NCBI GenBank assembly: GCA_022497145.1 | Contig: MU385861.1 | Span: 499,934-563,933, forward strand | Length of the DNA: 64,000 nucleotides | Direction of reading: 5' to 3' | Source: Rostrohypoxylon terebratum | Lineage: Eukaryota > Ascomycota > Sordariomycetes > Xylariales > Hypoxylaceae | Shown: piece by piece, positions 1 through 11,612 of the stretch | How positions within the stretch are numbered: the first letter of the stretch is position 1 | Layout of the letters: every line of letters starts with the position of its first letter | Notes under the pieces: generated by a model | The model's database searches: none | What the model was told of the DNA's origin: nothing | The model's input: the letters and a program-made list of their open reading frames with translations, nothing else | Translations under genes and position numbers: made by a program

Positions 1-1176
1 CCTCCAAGGAACACCAGGTATTACCTCAACTCAGCACTGTCGCATGCGGTGGCGCATCCCCCCCTATCTCCTGCGCAAACATGTAACCGCCCAACACTAA
101 TGCTGACATTGCCTCGACAACAGAAGTAGACAGTACCCCTGAACAAGTATACCAACTCGTTACGGGTCTCATAGAAGAAGACCTCCTCCTTCTACTCGCC
201 CAGAACCTGCACCGCCTCCCTTTCGAATCCCGCAAAGATACGCAAGTCATATTCTCATACGTCTTCCGTTTCCGACCCCCGACTGCGTCGCCCAAGACCG
301 ACCCAGTCGCATTGAGTTATGTCGTCAACAACAAGCCACAAGTATTGCTGGAGTTATGCCGAGGTTATGATCACAAAGAGAGTGCGACGCCAGCCGGCAC
401 TGTGCTACGTGAGGTTCTCAAGAGCGAGGCAGCCGCCGCCATCATACTCTACGATGACGGGGAGGAGCCGGGATCCAGTCTGAAGGGTGTCACGGCGATC
501 GATAGGGAACGACCGCAAAGTGGCAACGGAGTATTTTGGCGCTTTTTCGATTGGATCGACAAGAGTTCATTTGAGGTTGCCGCCGACGCCTTCACCACAT
601 TCCGAGTAGGTCTAACGATTCAACGATCCGGCTATCCGGCCTAGACTAGGTAACTAGTAGTCATACAATATCTTCTAACAAATACCGCTATAGGAACTAT
701 TGACCAAGCACAAAGAGCTCGTACCTCGCTACCTCACCATCAACTTTGAGCTCTTCTTCGACAAATACAACCACATCTTGGTACAATCCAACAGCTACGT
801 TACGAAGCGTCAGTCGATCAAGTTGCTCGGCGAGATATTACTCGACCGCTCGAACTACAACGTCATGACCGCGTACGTGGACCGAGGCGAGCACCTGAAG
901 ATCTGCATGAACCTTCTGCGCAGCGACCGGAAGATGGTCCAGTATGAGGGCTTCCACGTCTTCAAGGTCTTCGTGGCCAACCCCCACAAGTCCATCGCTG
1001 TGCAGAAGATCCTCCTCATGAACCGCGACAAGCTGCTCAACTTCCTCTCCCACTTCCTCGAGGACCGCACCGACGACGAGCAGTTCATCGACGAGCGTGA
1101 GTTCCTCATTAAGCAGATCCGGAACATGCCCCCGAACCCCGTGCCTCCCGCCCGCCAGATGACCCAGGCGGTCTAG
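1..1176 (+). CDS. hymA: Mo25/Hym1-family scaffold protein, 5' end outside window
   Basis: Visible exons are <1-17, 124-605 and 694-1176, all closing in frame (327 codons including the stop). The protein matches the Mo25/CAB39 family, called HymA in Aspergillus and Hym1 in yeast. Diagnostic stretches are the ELCRGYDHKESATPAGTVLR region, GVFWRFFDWIDKSSFE, DAFTTFRELLTKHKELV, SYVTKRQSIKLLGEILLDR and YEGFHVFKVFVANP. Mo25 proteins are armadillo-like helical scaffolds that activate germinal-centre (GCK/STE20-like) kinases in the RAM/MOR morphogenesis pathway; in Aspergillus nidulans hymA is needed for conidiophore development. Intron 1 (18-123) has a CTGAC branch near 102 and intron 2 (606-693) a CTAAC branch near 675. 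The N-terminal third lies left of the window. The C-terminus is normal for the family, ending in a short proline-rich tail. Function is known for the family; the orthology is inferred from sequence similarity. Confidence 0.95.
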
Positions 1177-1574
1177 AGGAGGCCTGGGGGAACTGGCGGT
1201 GGTGCCGAGAGGGGCGTGTGCATATAGTCGATTTACTGCTTTTGTTGCTTTACCTGCTTGTGGCCGGCACGGCAGTCTGAAATTGCTGCTTTTCTTGGAC
1301 CTTTGCAGAGGGGAGTCTAAATCTCGACGATGAACAGATTACGGTAGACGTACGAAGCAGCCGTCATGGCAGACATTATTGCATTGTAGTTAGGCGTTTA
1401 GGTCATCACTGTCACCGGAGCCACGAAGAGCTCTTAACTTTGCAATCAAACACATCATATACATCATTCCTCATCTTTGAACCATTACGTTGAACTGCGA
1501 TGCCTTGCCAGTAAACTTTTGTAGGTTGGATAGGTGACATTACTACTATCAGATCCTTCTCACGAGCTGTCGGA
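1177..1574. other. Tail-to-tail intergenic region
   Basis: This stretch separates the 3' ends of hymA (+) and the SDR gene (-). It should hold both 3' UTRs. I see no reading frame, RNA gene or clear repeat in it. Confidence 0.6.
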
Positions 1575-2713
1575 TCACGCATCACTCGCCATGAACTTCG
1601 CAAACTCATCCTTATACTCCTCCCTCCACCGACTCAACGGTGGACGTCCCGTAGCCGCATCTTGCGAGCTCCACAACATCCTCTTCCGATCCATCTCCTC
1701 CGTGACCTCATTATCTGGACACAAGACCCAGAATTTGCCCTCTCCCATCTTTGTCTCTAGGTAATCCGCTAAATAGGGGTCAGTGATTTCTTCAATTAAA
1801 AAAAAAAAAAAAGGAAAGGAAAGGTTTCGGGGGTGGAAATGTGCAGGAAGTCAAGTCCGCATCCAGGAGCAACAACTCCCAGCTCGTCACACACTCGACA
1901 GGTTCCGGAGGGGGGGGAAAGAACAACACTCAGTATCACATACCAACTTGCCCCGACGTCCACGGCGCATCCGGCTTCTCCTTCCCGCTCGCTGCGCCGG
2001 CGAGACCCGTCCACGTCCACCCGGGCACCAGCAAATGGACTGCCACGCCCTTCTGCGCTCTCAAATCGTAGCTCAGCTGCTCGGCGAGCGACTTGACGGC
2101 CGCCTTGCTGGCGTTGTACGCCGGGTTTCCGGGCGGGTTTGTGATGCCCTGCTTGGACCCCGTGATCACGATCGCGGACTCGAGGGAAGTGGCGGAGGCG
2201 GTCTTCTCCTTGATCAAGGGGAGTAACGTAGTGATCCCGTTGACGACGCCGAAGAAGTTGACGTCGAGGACCTTCCGGAACGTGGCGGGATCTGCGTCCG
2301 GGCCGTCGAAGGTCGTGCGGGCGCCGACGCCGGCGTTTAGGGCTAGGAAGTTGATTTGGCCTGTATGGGTACATTGTAAGGAGCTAATATTTTGACCGGA
2401 GGATCGTTACGGAAGCGACGGTAGTGATAGATATTGATTGAATAGACAAAGTAGACAAACGATACATACCACCAAAGTCCTTAACAACCGCACTCTTAAT
2501 CGTCGCCCAGTCCTCCGTCTTGCTAACGTCGACATGCAGCGTCGTCGCCGCCTCCCCCAAGCTTCCCTTCGCGGCATCCAGACCGGAGGCATCCCAATCA
2601 GCCACAAGCACCTTCATACCGTAGCCAACACACTTCTGCGCGAGCGCGAGTCCGATCCCCGACGCCCCGCCCGTGATGACGGCCGTGTTAGCCTTCTTAA
2701 AGATCGCCGACAT
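1575..2713 (-). CDS. Classical short-chain dehydrogenase/reductase (SDR)
   Basis: Three exons, 2470-2713, 1944-2360 and 1575-1789, give 291 residues. The Rossmann glycine motif TGGASGIG is at residues 14-21, NAG at 90-92, and the catalytic tetrad is complete (N116, S150, Y163, K167 in YNASK). The enzyme should be an NAD(P)H-dependent oxidoreductase of the classical SDR class; substrate cannot be told from sequence. There is no signal peptide, so a cytosolic location is likely. The C-terminal exon (EITDPYLADYLETKMGEGKF onwards) matches the tail of fungal SDRs that end in a WVLCPDNEVT-like segment. Both introns begin with GTATGT. Intron 2 has a run of 15 A on the plus strand (1798-1812), which on the coding strand is the polypyrimidine tract before the acceptor. 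I chose the ATG at 2713 (MSAIFKKANTAVI) because it gives the usual SDR N-terminus; an in-frame ATG at 2776 would add 21 residues. Confidence 0.93.
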
Positions 2714-3320
2714 TCTAAAATATTTTATATCTGATTTCAAAAATTCACACACGGTTCCCAGGTTGTCTTTCCTCAAAAACGCCCTACGCGATACCTCGAG
2801 AGGAGTCTTTCCAAGTTTATATCCTATCGAACCCCATCCGTATTCGGGGATAAGACGTTAAAGCCCGATGCTAACCTCGACATACATGTAAAATGACGTA
2901 GCGTGCATCGTATTGTCATCAACAGCCATTGATTGATATTGAGGCATCCGGAAGCACCTCAGGAAAGCCCGCGAATACCTCACAACATCAAGCAACAATC
3001 AAAAATATTTTCCAACATGTATTGATTATGAGCTCCAAGCCGGCCATCTGCCCAAGCAACCCAAGGACACATCATTTGATGCATCCTCTGTAGTAGAACA
3101 AGATGGTAATACTAATACAAGGATATACATCATTTCCCTCAAGCGATCCCCATGTCACTTCTAATGGGCGCAACTCTGGACGAAATTCTGGACGGAAGAA
3201 ATTTGGGATACGTCCACGGAAAACCACTCCAACACCTAACGCCTTTCTTTACCAAGTACCGGTTGAGCTACTTTCACCTTTGCCTTTGCTTGCCGAATCT
3301 GACCTTTTAACGCGACGATC
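2714..3320. other. Intergenic region, SDR promoter and SNF12 3' end
   Basis: The region lies upstream of the SDR gene and downstream of SNF12, both on the minus strand. I see no convincing coding sequence, RNA gene or repeat. Confidence 0.5.
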
Positions 3321-5409
3321 CTATCGCGGCACCTGAATAGGCTGCTTCGACAACATGACCGTGACGCTTTCGCGAGCGTTGACAGTAGACCAAATACTAT
3401 CTTTGCCACCTTTTCTCCACTCGTCTCCAGTCGCATCTTCGCCCACACCTCTCATCGACTCGCCCATGATCACGTCTAGGTCGCGTTTCTGCGAGCTTAG
3501 CCAGTCCCTCACAAACGTAGCAGGATCTTCGCTGAGGGAAGACAAGAACGTATGCTTGGCCTTAGACACGTGAATTGCCTGAATTATCGTAGCAAGCTGA
3601 TCGTCGAGATTTGCTGCTTCCTTTAGCATATTAGCATAGCCGGCATTGCTCAAAAATGAGAGCATCTTTTCACGCAATGGGTCGTCGACAGCAACGCGAA
3701 CGTCGTATATGGTAGGTTGGGGATCCTTGTGAAACTCCTCGTCGAGTCGAATGGTATAAGGAAGCTTGACCGGCGGTAATGGCTTCAAGTGCGGGGATAT
3801 GTATTCGTGTAACTTGGGAATCTGGCCGGTTTCGATACCGAAAACCTGGTGATCCGGCAGGTTAGCTGATGAAACGCCTGACCAACACACCAATAAAAGA
3901 TAAAAAAAAAAAGATAAAAAAAAGGAAAAGAAAAAAAAAACCACGCACCTTTTTCAAGAGTTCGTCACAGCGGAAGTTCCTCTTCTCCTCGTCCTCTTGC
4001 AAGCCCATTAGCTTGATGTATTCCCAAACGCCCATGACGATCTCCTGGCGTGTAGCTTCGGACAAGTCAACAATGTCTTCTAGATCTTGGCTGATGGCAT
4101 ATCGCTCGGGTTCCTCGTGCCTGTAGAGATTGATCGTGATATTGAGGTTCTCATCGCCGCTACGCTTGAATGTCATTTCGTCAAAGTCGGCAGCCGCAGG
4201 AAGACTCGATGAAGGACCAGTACGTTCTGGCTTCTTCCACTCCACCTCTCGGTCGATACCCTTCCTATTGGCGGGATAGTCCACACTTAACGCCTTGAAG
4301 AAGTGCGAGAATCTGTGCTTTGGCGCCTTGGCCGTCTTTGGTTTCGGATCTTCTTCCATACGGTCGGGGTCGTCTGATTTCTCCTTCGCATCTTCGCTGT
4401 CGTCGTCCTTATCAAGATCGTCATCGTCATCTAACAATCGTCCCTCGATCTTGACCTGATATGTGGGTTCGAGATTGGAGCTAAAGTCAAATGTGTCGAC
4501 ATTGAGGCCATTCCCTTGCCAGACTTGGTCTTCCGCCGTGTTGGTAATCCAAATTCGAAGGGTTTTCCATCGCTGAGCTGCAATTAGCCGGTACGGTTCC
4601 CAGCTTATGTTACATATTACATATATCACACGTGAGACATACCTTGACGCTTCGGTTGACCGAGTCTACAATATCCAACCGTTTTCGCGTCATTGTTGCA
4701 TCGAGTCTTCTCTCAAAATCCCTTAGATCTCGGTACCTCACGGCCATGTCGCCAACAGTACAATCGTCCAGGTTGTCGGGCAGGTTCTTATCGGTTGGTT
4801 TGCGACTGCGACGCTTTGCCATTTCGACCTGAATAGCGGCAGCTTGTTGCTGCTGTGCGATTTGCGCCTGGGTCAAGGGCACTTGGTGGTGAGGGCCGGA
4901 CGACATCATGGGACCTAGGTGATGGCAGGAATGGTTAGAAATTGAGATACGACGAGAGAGGGGTGAAACAGGACCCCTTACAGGTCCGAAGACGGGGATA
5001 AACAAGAGGAAACAGGTTGTTAGTTATAGGTACACGACGTGTATGTAGGCATGTATGTATGTATGTGTGTTATGTGCATATTGTGGTAGTATGTGGTAGG
5101 TCGGCAATGGAGGGCTTAATGAGGCGGTGGAGCCAAAAGGGGGTCATCGTAGTGGTCCTATATAGTGGACGTGTGTGGATGCGTGGATGTAGGTAGTGGA
5201 CGTAGTGGACGTGGTGGGGTTGGTTTTTTTTTTCTGGCGCTGGATCGTCGACAATTTAAATAAAATAAAATAAAATACAAGAGGGAAAAGTAATATCGTA
5301 TGGTCGGTCAAAGTTACATACCAATGCCTCCTCGTCGCTGTCCGGCCGAATGGGGGGTACGCTGCGGCGCGACCTGCTGCTGCGGGTAAGGACGGTAGCC
5401 AGGCTGCAT
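3321..5409 (-). CDS. SNF12: SWI/SNF chromatin-remodelling subunit Snf12/Swp73 (SWIB domain)
   Basis: Four exons, 5322-5409, 4643-4914, 3949-4572 and 3321-3845, give 502 residues. The protein has the layout of the Snf12/Rsc6/BAF60 family: a Pro/Gln-rich N-terminus (MQPGYRPYPQQQVAPQ), a basic segment MAKRRSRKPTDKNLPD, the conserved RRLDATMTRKRLDIVDSVNR stretch, the LRIWITNTAEDQVWQ strand, and a SWIB/MDM2 domain at about residues 270-350 crossing the third intron (VWEYIKLMGLQ, FRCDELLKKVFG, IPKLHEYISPHL). It is a core subunit of SWI/SNF or RSC remodelling complexes in the nucleus; which of the two cannot be settled here. An acidic Asp/Glu-rich block lies before the SWIB domain. Intron 1 (4915-5321, 407 nt) is far longer than the others and is full of TATG- and GTGGAC-type simple repeats. 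Intron 3 has long T-rich tracts on the coding strand. The last intron uses a GTGCGT donor. Confidence 0.93.
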
Positions 5410-6921
5410 CTTAACTGATTCGGTGACGGAACCGTCCCTCGTCCTCTGTTGTAATTTTTTTCCGGCTTGTTTTAAATACGATTTGGCTTGACCTGATTCA
5501 ATCGGCTACTGTCCACTTTCCACAATCCTCCAGCTTGTAAGACTTGGACGGAATACGGAATAGTAGAAGTTGTAGAACTGGGTACGGTGCTAGGTAGTAG
5601 GTACTAGGTGCTAAGTGCTAGGTGCTAAGTGTTCAGGGTGCTGTAAGCTCCACTGAGAATAAAAAAAAAAAACGTGCGACGCCAGCTCCGATCGCGATTG
5701 GGAATGTGGGAATGGGGGAAGTTGGCCCTTGGCCCAAGTTATCTGGGTCCAAGATTTGGATAGTCGTCGAAAAAAGAAGCGCGTTTCCGCCTCGTCGCGA
5801 TCTGTTTAGAATGATTGGAGAATAATAAATTCTTGTTTTTTCAAGTTTGACCAGCTTAGCCAAAAGAAGACAATTGAAAAATAAACTCTCCGTCAACATT
5901 CAGCTTAAAGAATTAGTCCATGTGGCTGTGGTGGCTGGTATTATTACGTAATTGTTATTATCCATAATACAATCAGCCACCCGTCCGCGGATTACATAAG
6001 ACGCTTATCCAGCATTGGGAACATACTAGTACAGTGTACTACAGGGTACAACTCATTCACTGCGCATAATTCATAAAAAAGAAATAATATAGAAGAATTG
6101 TCTGATAACAGATCCTCCTACCTCTCTCTCTCTCCCCCTTGATATTATGACAGAAAAAACAGGTCTACAGAGAAAAAGAAATCGTTTACCAAAAGTCGGC
6201 TTCAAATCACAAACCCTAATCTTTACGATCTTGCCATTTCAGTGCTATTCAGCTATGTCTCCCTTAGACAACTAGGGTATTAGGTCGAGGGTGACCACGT
6301 AGACTAGTAGATATAATATTCTTGGGGTCTTTGCCCCTGGAGTCCCAGATCTTCGATGCAAGTAACATGAGCAAATCTCAACCCCCCTAGCGCCCTCGAT
6401 AGTACCTAGGTAGGGTGATGACCCCTCAGGCTCGACATTCTTCACCCTCCTCTCCTCTCCTCTCCTTTCCTCTCCCCTCTCCTCTCTCCTCTCATCTAAC
6501 CCTCCCCCTCTCCGCCGTCCTAAGGGGGTGCGAAGGAAATTTTATATTGGACGTTAGAATTGGATATTATATTAGGGAATGTGAGGTGTGGGTCATGCGT
6601 GATGTGATCCTTCTAATCCATCTAAAATGAGATGCCGATTGTATGCTTCAGCAGGAGGAGCAGACTGGTGATAAAGAAAATTCCCAGAATGCATGTGTTA
6701 TCGTTTCATGAATTTGGACCCCCCCTTTTCAAACATCACCAAAAGCTACCAAAGCCTACGCCGCGCTAGAACATGCCGCATATGGGGGAAAAAAAACGAA
6801 GAAGCTTAGAAAGGGAAGCTAGGCGGATCCTAGTCATGTTAAGTTGGATGGATTGGGTTGTGTGATGTAAGAGTGTTGGTATCTAAGACTTTCCAAGCTG
6901 TGGTCAACAAAGCTACCGCCA
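5410..6921. other. Intergenic region, SNF12 promoter and PDK1-type kinase 3' end
   Basis: It contains a degenerate ctaggtgctaagtg repeat (about 5588-5633), a run of A at 5660-5671, and a CT-rich tract (about 6448-6496). I see no supported gene. Confidence 0.5.
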
Positions 6922-9428
6922 CTAGAAAGCCGAGCCCAGCCCCTGCTTAGACTGCCGTTTACTAAATCGGTTGCGTTTCGTGTTCGCCGCATCCTCCAAG
7001 CTCGCTTGGCTCTTACTCAGATGATTACGATGAGACCTATCGTTAATGTTGTAGCCCTCCGGTCCAAAAGTGCTCGCCGGACTTGACATCGACGATGACA
7101 TTTCCCCAAAAGCATTGTCGCTAGTATATGAACGGCTGAGGTTGAGGGATACTGCAAAGTCTCTGGCTTGCTGTAGGGTTTCGAGCCAATCATCCGCCGT
7201 TAGTCGAGGCGCCTCAAGGGAAGACGGGGGCTTGACATCTTCGAAGGTATAATGAATACCAGCCTAACATCTGTGAGCATGGGATGGCTTGTGACGGGAT
7301 AAAAAAACCTTACCGAGTCGACACACCACACAGTCTGCCCTTTCGCATCTATTTGAGTCTTCCACGAGCAGTCTGGCGCTAAGAGTGAGATCTCCAGCTT
7401 GGCCTTTTTCTCTTCACCCCCAGCGGGTGCTAAGACGATCCTCCCACTAGACGTAATCATAACTAGCCGTTGCCTTTTTTTCGTTGTGCTGCCACCAAAG
7501 AATCTAGAAAATTTTCTGTGTCCTTCGTCACCTTTACCATGCGGACTATTCGGGATTGGTGACGACATAACCATAAGGTCGCCAAGCCGCAATATCCTCT
7601 CATTCGTCCTTGTTAGCACAGGCGACCACTCAATATCTAGTTGAGATGGTGGAGGGATATCGGTAATGATCCTCCCTGGCGCGCGAGAAGGGCCGTTCAA
7701 ACCGTTCCCTGTTGTCGGGGGTCTCGATGAAGATTGCTGACTACTCGGCGTTCCATTAAGTTGAATAATCTTAGGCTCCTGCGACGGTGGTACATATGGA
7801 CGTAACCGAGGTGCCTTCATTCTCCATAAACCCTTACCGAATTGTTGACCGTCGAAGAATTCATGATTCTTGATATGTTCAATGGTAAGCCGTCGCGCCG
7901 GGTCCAGAACCAGGCATCGTTCTACTAGATCCTTCGCTGCCGGTGGGAATCCTGCTGGGAATTCATAATCTAGATTCACAATTTTTTGGAAGGTCAAATA
8001 TTCGGAGCCAGCCTTGAATGGAGGTCGACCAGCTAGGAGCTGGTAGATGATACAACCGAAGGCCCATAGGTCGCTCGCTTTACAGGCATTCTTGTTAGTA
8101 AGAAGCTCGGGGCTGACATATTCAGCGGTGCCAACGAAGGATGCTGCGCGACTGTCATCGTCAAAATCTTTACCCCTGGAACTAGTCCCTGTATCCTCGA
8201 GCCTAGGGGCATTCTGTGGCGCCCTCGGATCGCTTAATAGTCGCGCCGTACCGAAGTCGGTGATCTTCACATGCAACTGGTCGTCCAGTAGCACGTTCTC
8301 TGGTTTTAGATCTCTGTGGATTACACCACGAGAGTGCATATATTCGATGGCATCAAGGATCTGTGCGCCGAAGAACCTCGTACACTCAACGTCAAATGTT
8401 CCCGTCTTTTTCAGGACCCCTAGAAGCTCGCCGCCGTTGCAGAGATCCAAAACGTAATACAGCGAGTTTTCGTCCTGGAAGGTATAATAAAGTCGTACGA
8501 TGCCAGGATGTTCAGTAAGACGGTTGAGTGTGTCCTTCTCGATGTTGACGTATTTTATCTTCCTCTCCTTGATGATATGCTTCTTCTCTAGGACCTTGAT
8601 CGCATATTCCTTTAGCGTTTGCCGATCTGTTGCAAAATATACCGTACTGTAGGAGCCTTCACCCAGAACTCGGCCGAAGGAGAAGTCTCGAACACCTTTC
8701 TTCACCGGCCTCATGACGGTTTTCCCATTGGCGTCTATCTCTTTCCGTATTGATATGGCGGCCCCTTTGTCTTTCCATTCTTCACTGCTCTGGGACACAG
8801 CCATATCTTGCATGAGCCCACGGGGTTCGGGGACGACGGGGACTCCAGGGATAGAAGCATACCCACCACCCATACCCTTCGAGCTCCTCCTAGGGGGCAA
8901 GGGACCGCTCCCAGCTACAGCTTGAAGCTGACGGTTTTGATTGTACGATCGTTCGCGATGGCTCGATTCCCGGGAAGGGATACTGGGCGCATATTCTGAC
9001 GGGGCCCTAGACTCGATCTTGCCCGACACATTATACATGGGTGTTCTAGAAGGCTCGGTCCTCAGGATGTGATAGGAGTTCGCGGCTTGGTCGCGTTCCG
9101 CGGCCTTCGTGGCGGTATATAGGGCAGACGTTGGACGGGAAGAGGACATGTTCGCATATTGCAAGGCACCATTCTGTGCATATGTAGATGTTTGACTTTG
9201 GGGGTCGGGTGGTGTGCCGGAGATACCCATTGACGTGTCCGTCGCCTGTGGCCTAGGTTGCGTGGTGTGCAGGTCGGGGTCGGAAAGGCGAAGATCGGAG
9301 ATGGGCTGGCTTGAGGTGGGTGCTTTAGCGTCCTCGTCAAAGTCTTGGGAAGCACTCGATTCTACATCGTCAGGGTTGGCAATGCGTAGGCCACCCAAAG
9401 CCCGCGATAGACTAAGATCGTTATTCAT
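6922..9428 (-). CDS. PKH1: PDK1-type AGC protein kinase (Pkh/KSG1 family)
   Basis: Two exons, 7314-9428 and 6922-7263, give 818 residues. A long unstructured N-terminus leads to a kinase domain at about residues 250-525. It shows the glycine loop GEGSYSTVYFA, the lysine motif YAIKVLEKKHI, HRDLKPENVL, DFGTARLL and a T-loop SFVGTAEYVSPELL. The DFGTA plus FVGTAEYVSPELL pair is typical of PDK1 and its fungal Pkh orthologues, which phosphorylate the activation loops of AGC kinases such as Ypk/Sch9/PKC in sphingolipid and cell-wall signalling. A Ser/Asp-rich stretch of about 30 residues separates DFG from the T-loop. A PH-like region follows (IEWSPVLTRTNERILRLGDL to KTQIDAKGQTVWCVDS, then AGIHYTFEDV after the intron). 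I chose the ATG at 9428 (MNNDLSLSRALGG); no ATG lies upstream in frame. The gene symbol is by family only. Confidence 0.93.
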
Positions 9429-9782
9429 GGTCACGACGAAGACCGAAAAGCGGGATGGCAATGGAGATGTTAACTATATGTTAAAAGTTAATTACTCAAG
9501 TGGGAAACGGAGTATTAGGATATTAGGGGGGGCGGTGCGGCGGCGGATGAGAGGTGCCCCTGCCGGTTCGTATCGGACGGAGAATAGTATTACGAATCTG
9601 CCAATGTACGAAGTCGAGGTGGTGGTTCAATGTTGTCAAGTATCCACGGCTTGTTGTCGATAGGCTTAGACCTTGGACCTTGGACCCCGGACCATCGACG
9701 ATGCTCGAATATGGGCTGGGCTGTGCTGTGCTCTTTTTCTTCCCAGGTTCCTATCCTTAATGTCCTGTACGGTAACTGTACG

Positions 9783-9817
9783 GTACTGTACTGTACTGTC
9801 CTGTCCTGTCCTGTCCT
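9783..9817. repeat. Pentamer microsatellite (tactg/tcctg)
   Basis: Two runs of imperfect 5-bp units abut, first tactg then tcctg. The tract lies in the promoter side of the PDK1-type gene. Likely replication slippage. Confidence 0.7.
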
Positions 9818-10160
9818 CCAGGACTATGTATCCCTCTTCCTATCCTCCTAAACAATCCGCGTCAACATCGGCCGGGGAAAAGGTTGCACGGGGTTGGCAG
9901 GACCGGATCGAGTCTCTAGCAAAACCCGACCGCAGGTAGATGCTAGATGCGGTACCTAGTGTAGCGTTCTCTAAGTTGGGTCCGTCTAATGATAGCATCA
10001 GGACACCTGCATGTCCCAGGATTAGGTCGGAGAGATTATTTGGTGGGTTAGGAAGGAGAACATCGAACAAAGTAGAGTAAAGGCGTAGAAGGTGTATGGA
10101 GTAAAGGTAGAGTGGTAGACAATGTAGACAATAGAAGGTAAAAAAGTGAAATTTGAAATT

Positions 10161-10205
10161 GGTATTGGTATTGGTACTGGTACTGGTACTGGTACTGGTA
10201 TTGGT
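10161..10205. repeat. Hexamer microsatellite (ggtact/ggtatt)
   Basis: About seven units of ggtact or ggtatt lie in tandem, with the variant units at both edges. No gene overlaps it. Confidence 0.8.
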
Positions 10206-10917
10206 CTGATTGCGATGTCTGTAATTACTGCACGTACATCGTACATCGGTTGTTCCGCAAGTAATTTTCGACACGGCAGCTTAGCCGTGGACGAAAACCG
10301 TGGACGAGAGACAGCAAAGACGAAGAAGAAGAAGAATAAAAAAACAAGAGACAAATCAGCTAAACCAGATTGACCAGATTGACCAGCTATAGTAGACGAA
10401 GCAGACAAGGTAATTCAAATCTCTAATCCCAATGCCTTCCCATGCATTGACGCTTGACATGGAAAATAGACTTGAAGGTAATAGCAGGGGGGGTTAGGGA
10501 GGTCAAGCGAATGGTAGACAAAAAAAAAGATGGGCAAATGGTACGCCGCGTAGCCAGATATGAATTGGTCAGAATTGGTCGATGCTAATTTCGAAAAGTG
10601 GCAGGTCGGGCAAAGCTACGAGGTTCCAAGGTTCCAAGCCTTAGAAGCCTATTAACAGGATAAGGTTAGCACCTGGCAGGCAGCAGGTTAACAGCAGGTT
10701 AACAACAGTCTTTAGCGGTTCGCGGTCCACAGGAGCTTTTTCTTTCTCTCTTCAGGGGGTTTCGTGCTAAAACGCATTAGTGCCCTAGCGGCTTTTAGTG
10801 GAGGTAAGAGGTTAAGAGGGTACCTAGGTACTATCCGATGTATGTATTGTACACTAGTACATAGCTATGGGCTTATCTGGCGGCTAGTCACCATTACGCT
10901 GAGCTCCAGGGCTACAT

Positions 10918-10931
10918 AGGACCTAGGTCCT
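10918..10931. repeat. 14-bp perfect palindrome, copy 1
   Basis: The sequence AGGACCTAGGTCCT is its own reverse complement. An identical copy lies at 49107-49120, and shorter relatives with a CCTAGG core occur near 37611, 47827 and 62135. Confidence 0.8.
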
Positions 10932-11108
10932 AGGTAGTAATGTAGTAAAAGCCGCATCACCAAAATAGCATCAATCGTCTTGAAGCTTCAAAGTTATCAA
11001 ATCGCATTGCCCTTGTGCCCTTTCCAATCAAAGCCTCGAGATTTACTCACAAAAACCCGCTTCTGTTTTGATTGTTTTGATAACCTTAGTTACATGCGAC
11101 TGTGGAAG

Positions 11109-11117
11109 TATAAATAG
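11109..11117 (+). promoter_or_regulatory. Possible TATA box
   Basis: TATAAATAG matches the TATA consensus and lies 42 nt before an ATG at 11151 and about 500 nt before the next modelled gene. It could serve either one, or be chance. Confidence 0.3.
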
Positions 11118-11612
11118 GGAGTATGAACCATAAAGAATGTCCTACTATCCATGTATAACAATCTATCTCCGCATGGTTCTCTAGATGAATTAGAATCACT
11201 ACTACATGCGACAGATCGTACTAGAAAGATACATCCAGTAACCTTAAAAGTTAATCCTGAGACTCGGAATTGTGCCAGGTGTTATGAAATCCGGTCCCTA
11301 GATGAGAATAAGTCAAATATCATACCTACTAGTAACCTTGAAGTTAGCACATACCCAGCAGTTACTCGTCACTTCCTCCAGATATCGAAGACTACCAGGT
11401 AGATAGGCAGTCATGATATATCTGTGATCACAGATGCCTAAAATAAATACAAAGACGAGGTCCGATTCGCAGCTTCCAACCTTTCGTATCAGAAACATCC
11501 TTAAAACATTTTGAATTGGGATATTCTCTTAATTTGGTCTTTTTTTTTGGTTTCCAAGTTGATATTTTGAACAACATCGCCCACTTTCGTAATTAGTCCC
11601 TTAACCGACGAC

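Larger units (their letters stand above)
9429..11612. other. Divergent intergenic region with simple repeats
   Basis: This 2.2-kb region lies between the PDK1-type gene (-) and a plus-strand gene. It holds short tandem repeats (listed separately), A-rich runs, and clusters of CCTAGG palindromes near 10826 and 10918-10931. A possible TATA element sits at 11109, upstream of a short reading frame. No protein family is recognisable. Confidence 0.5.
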
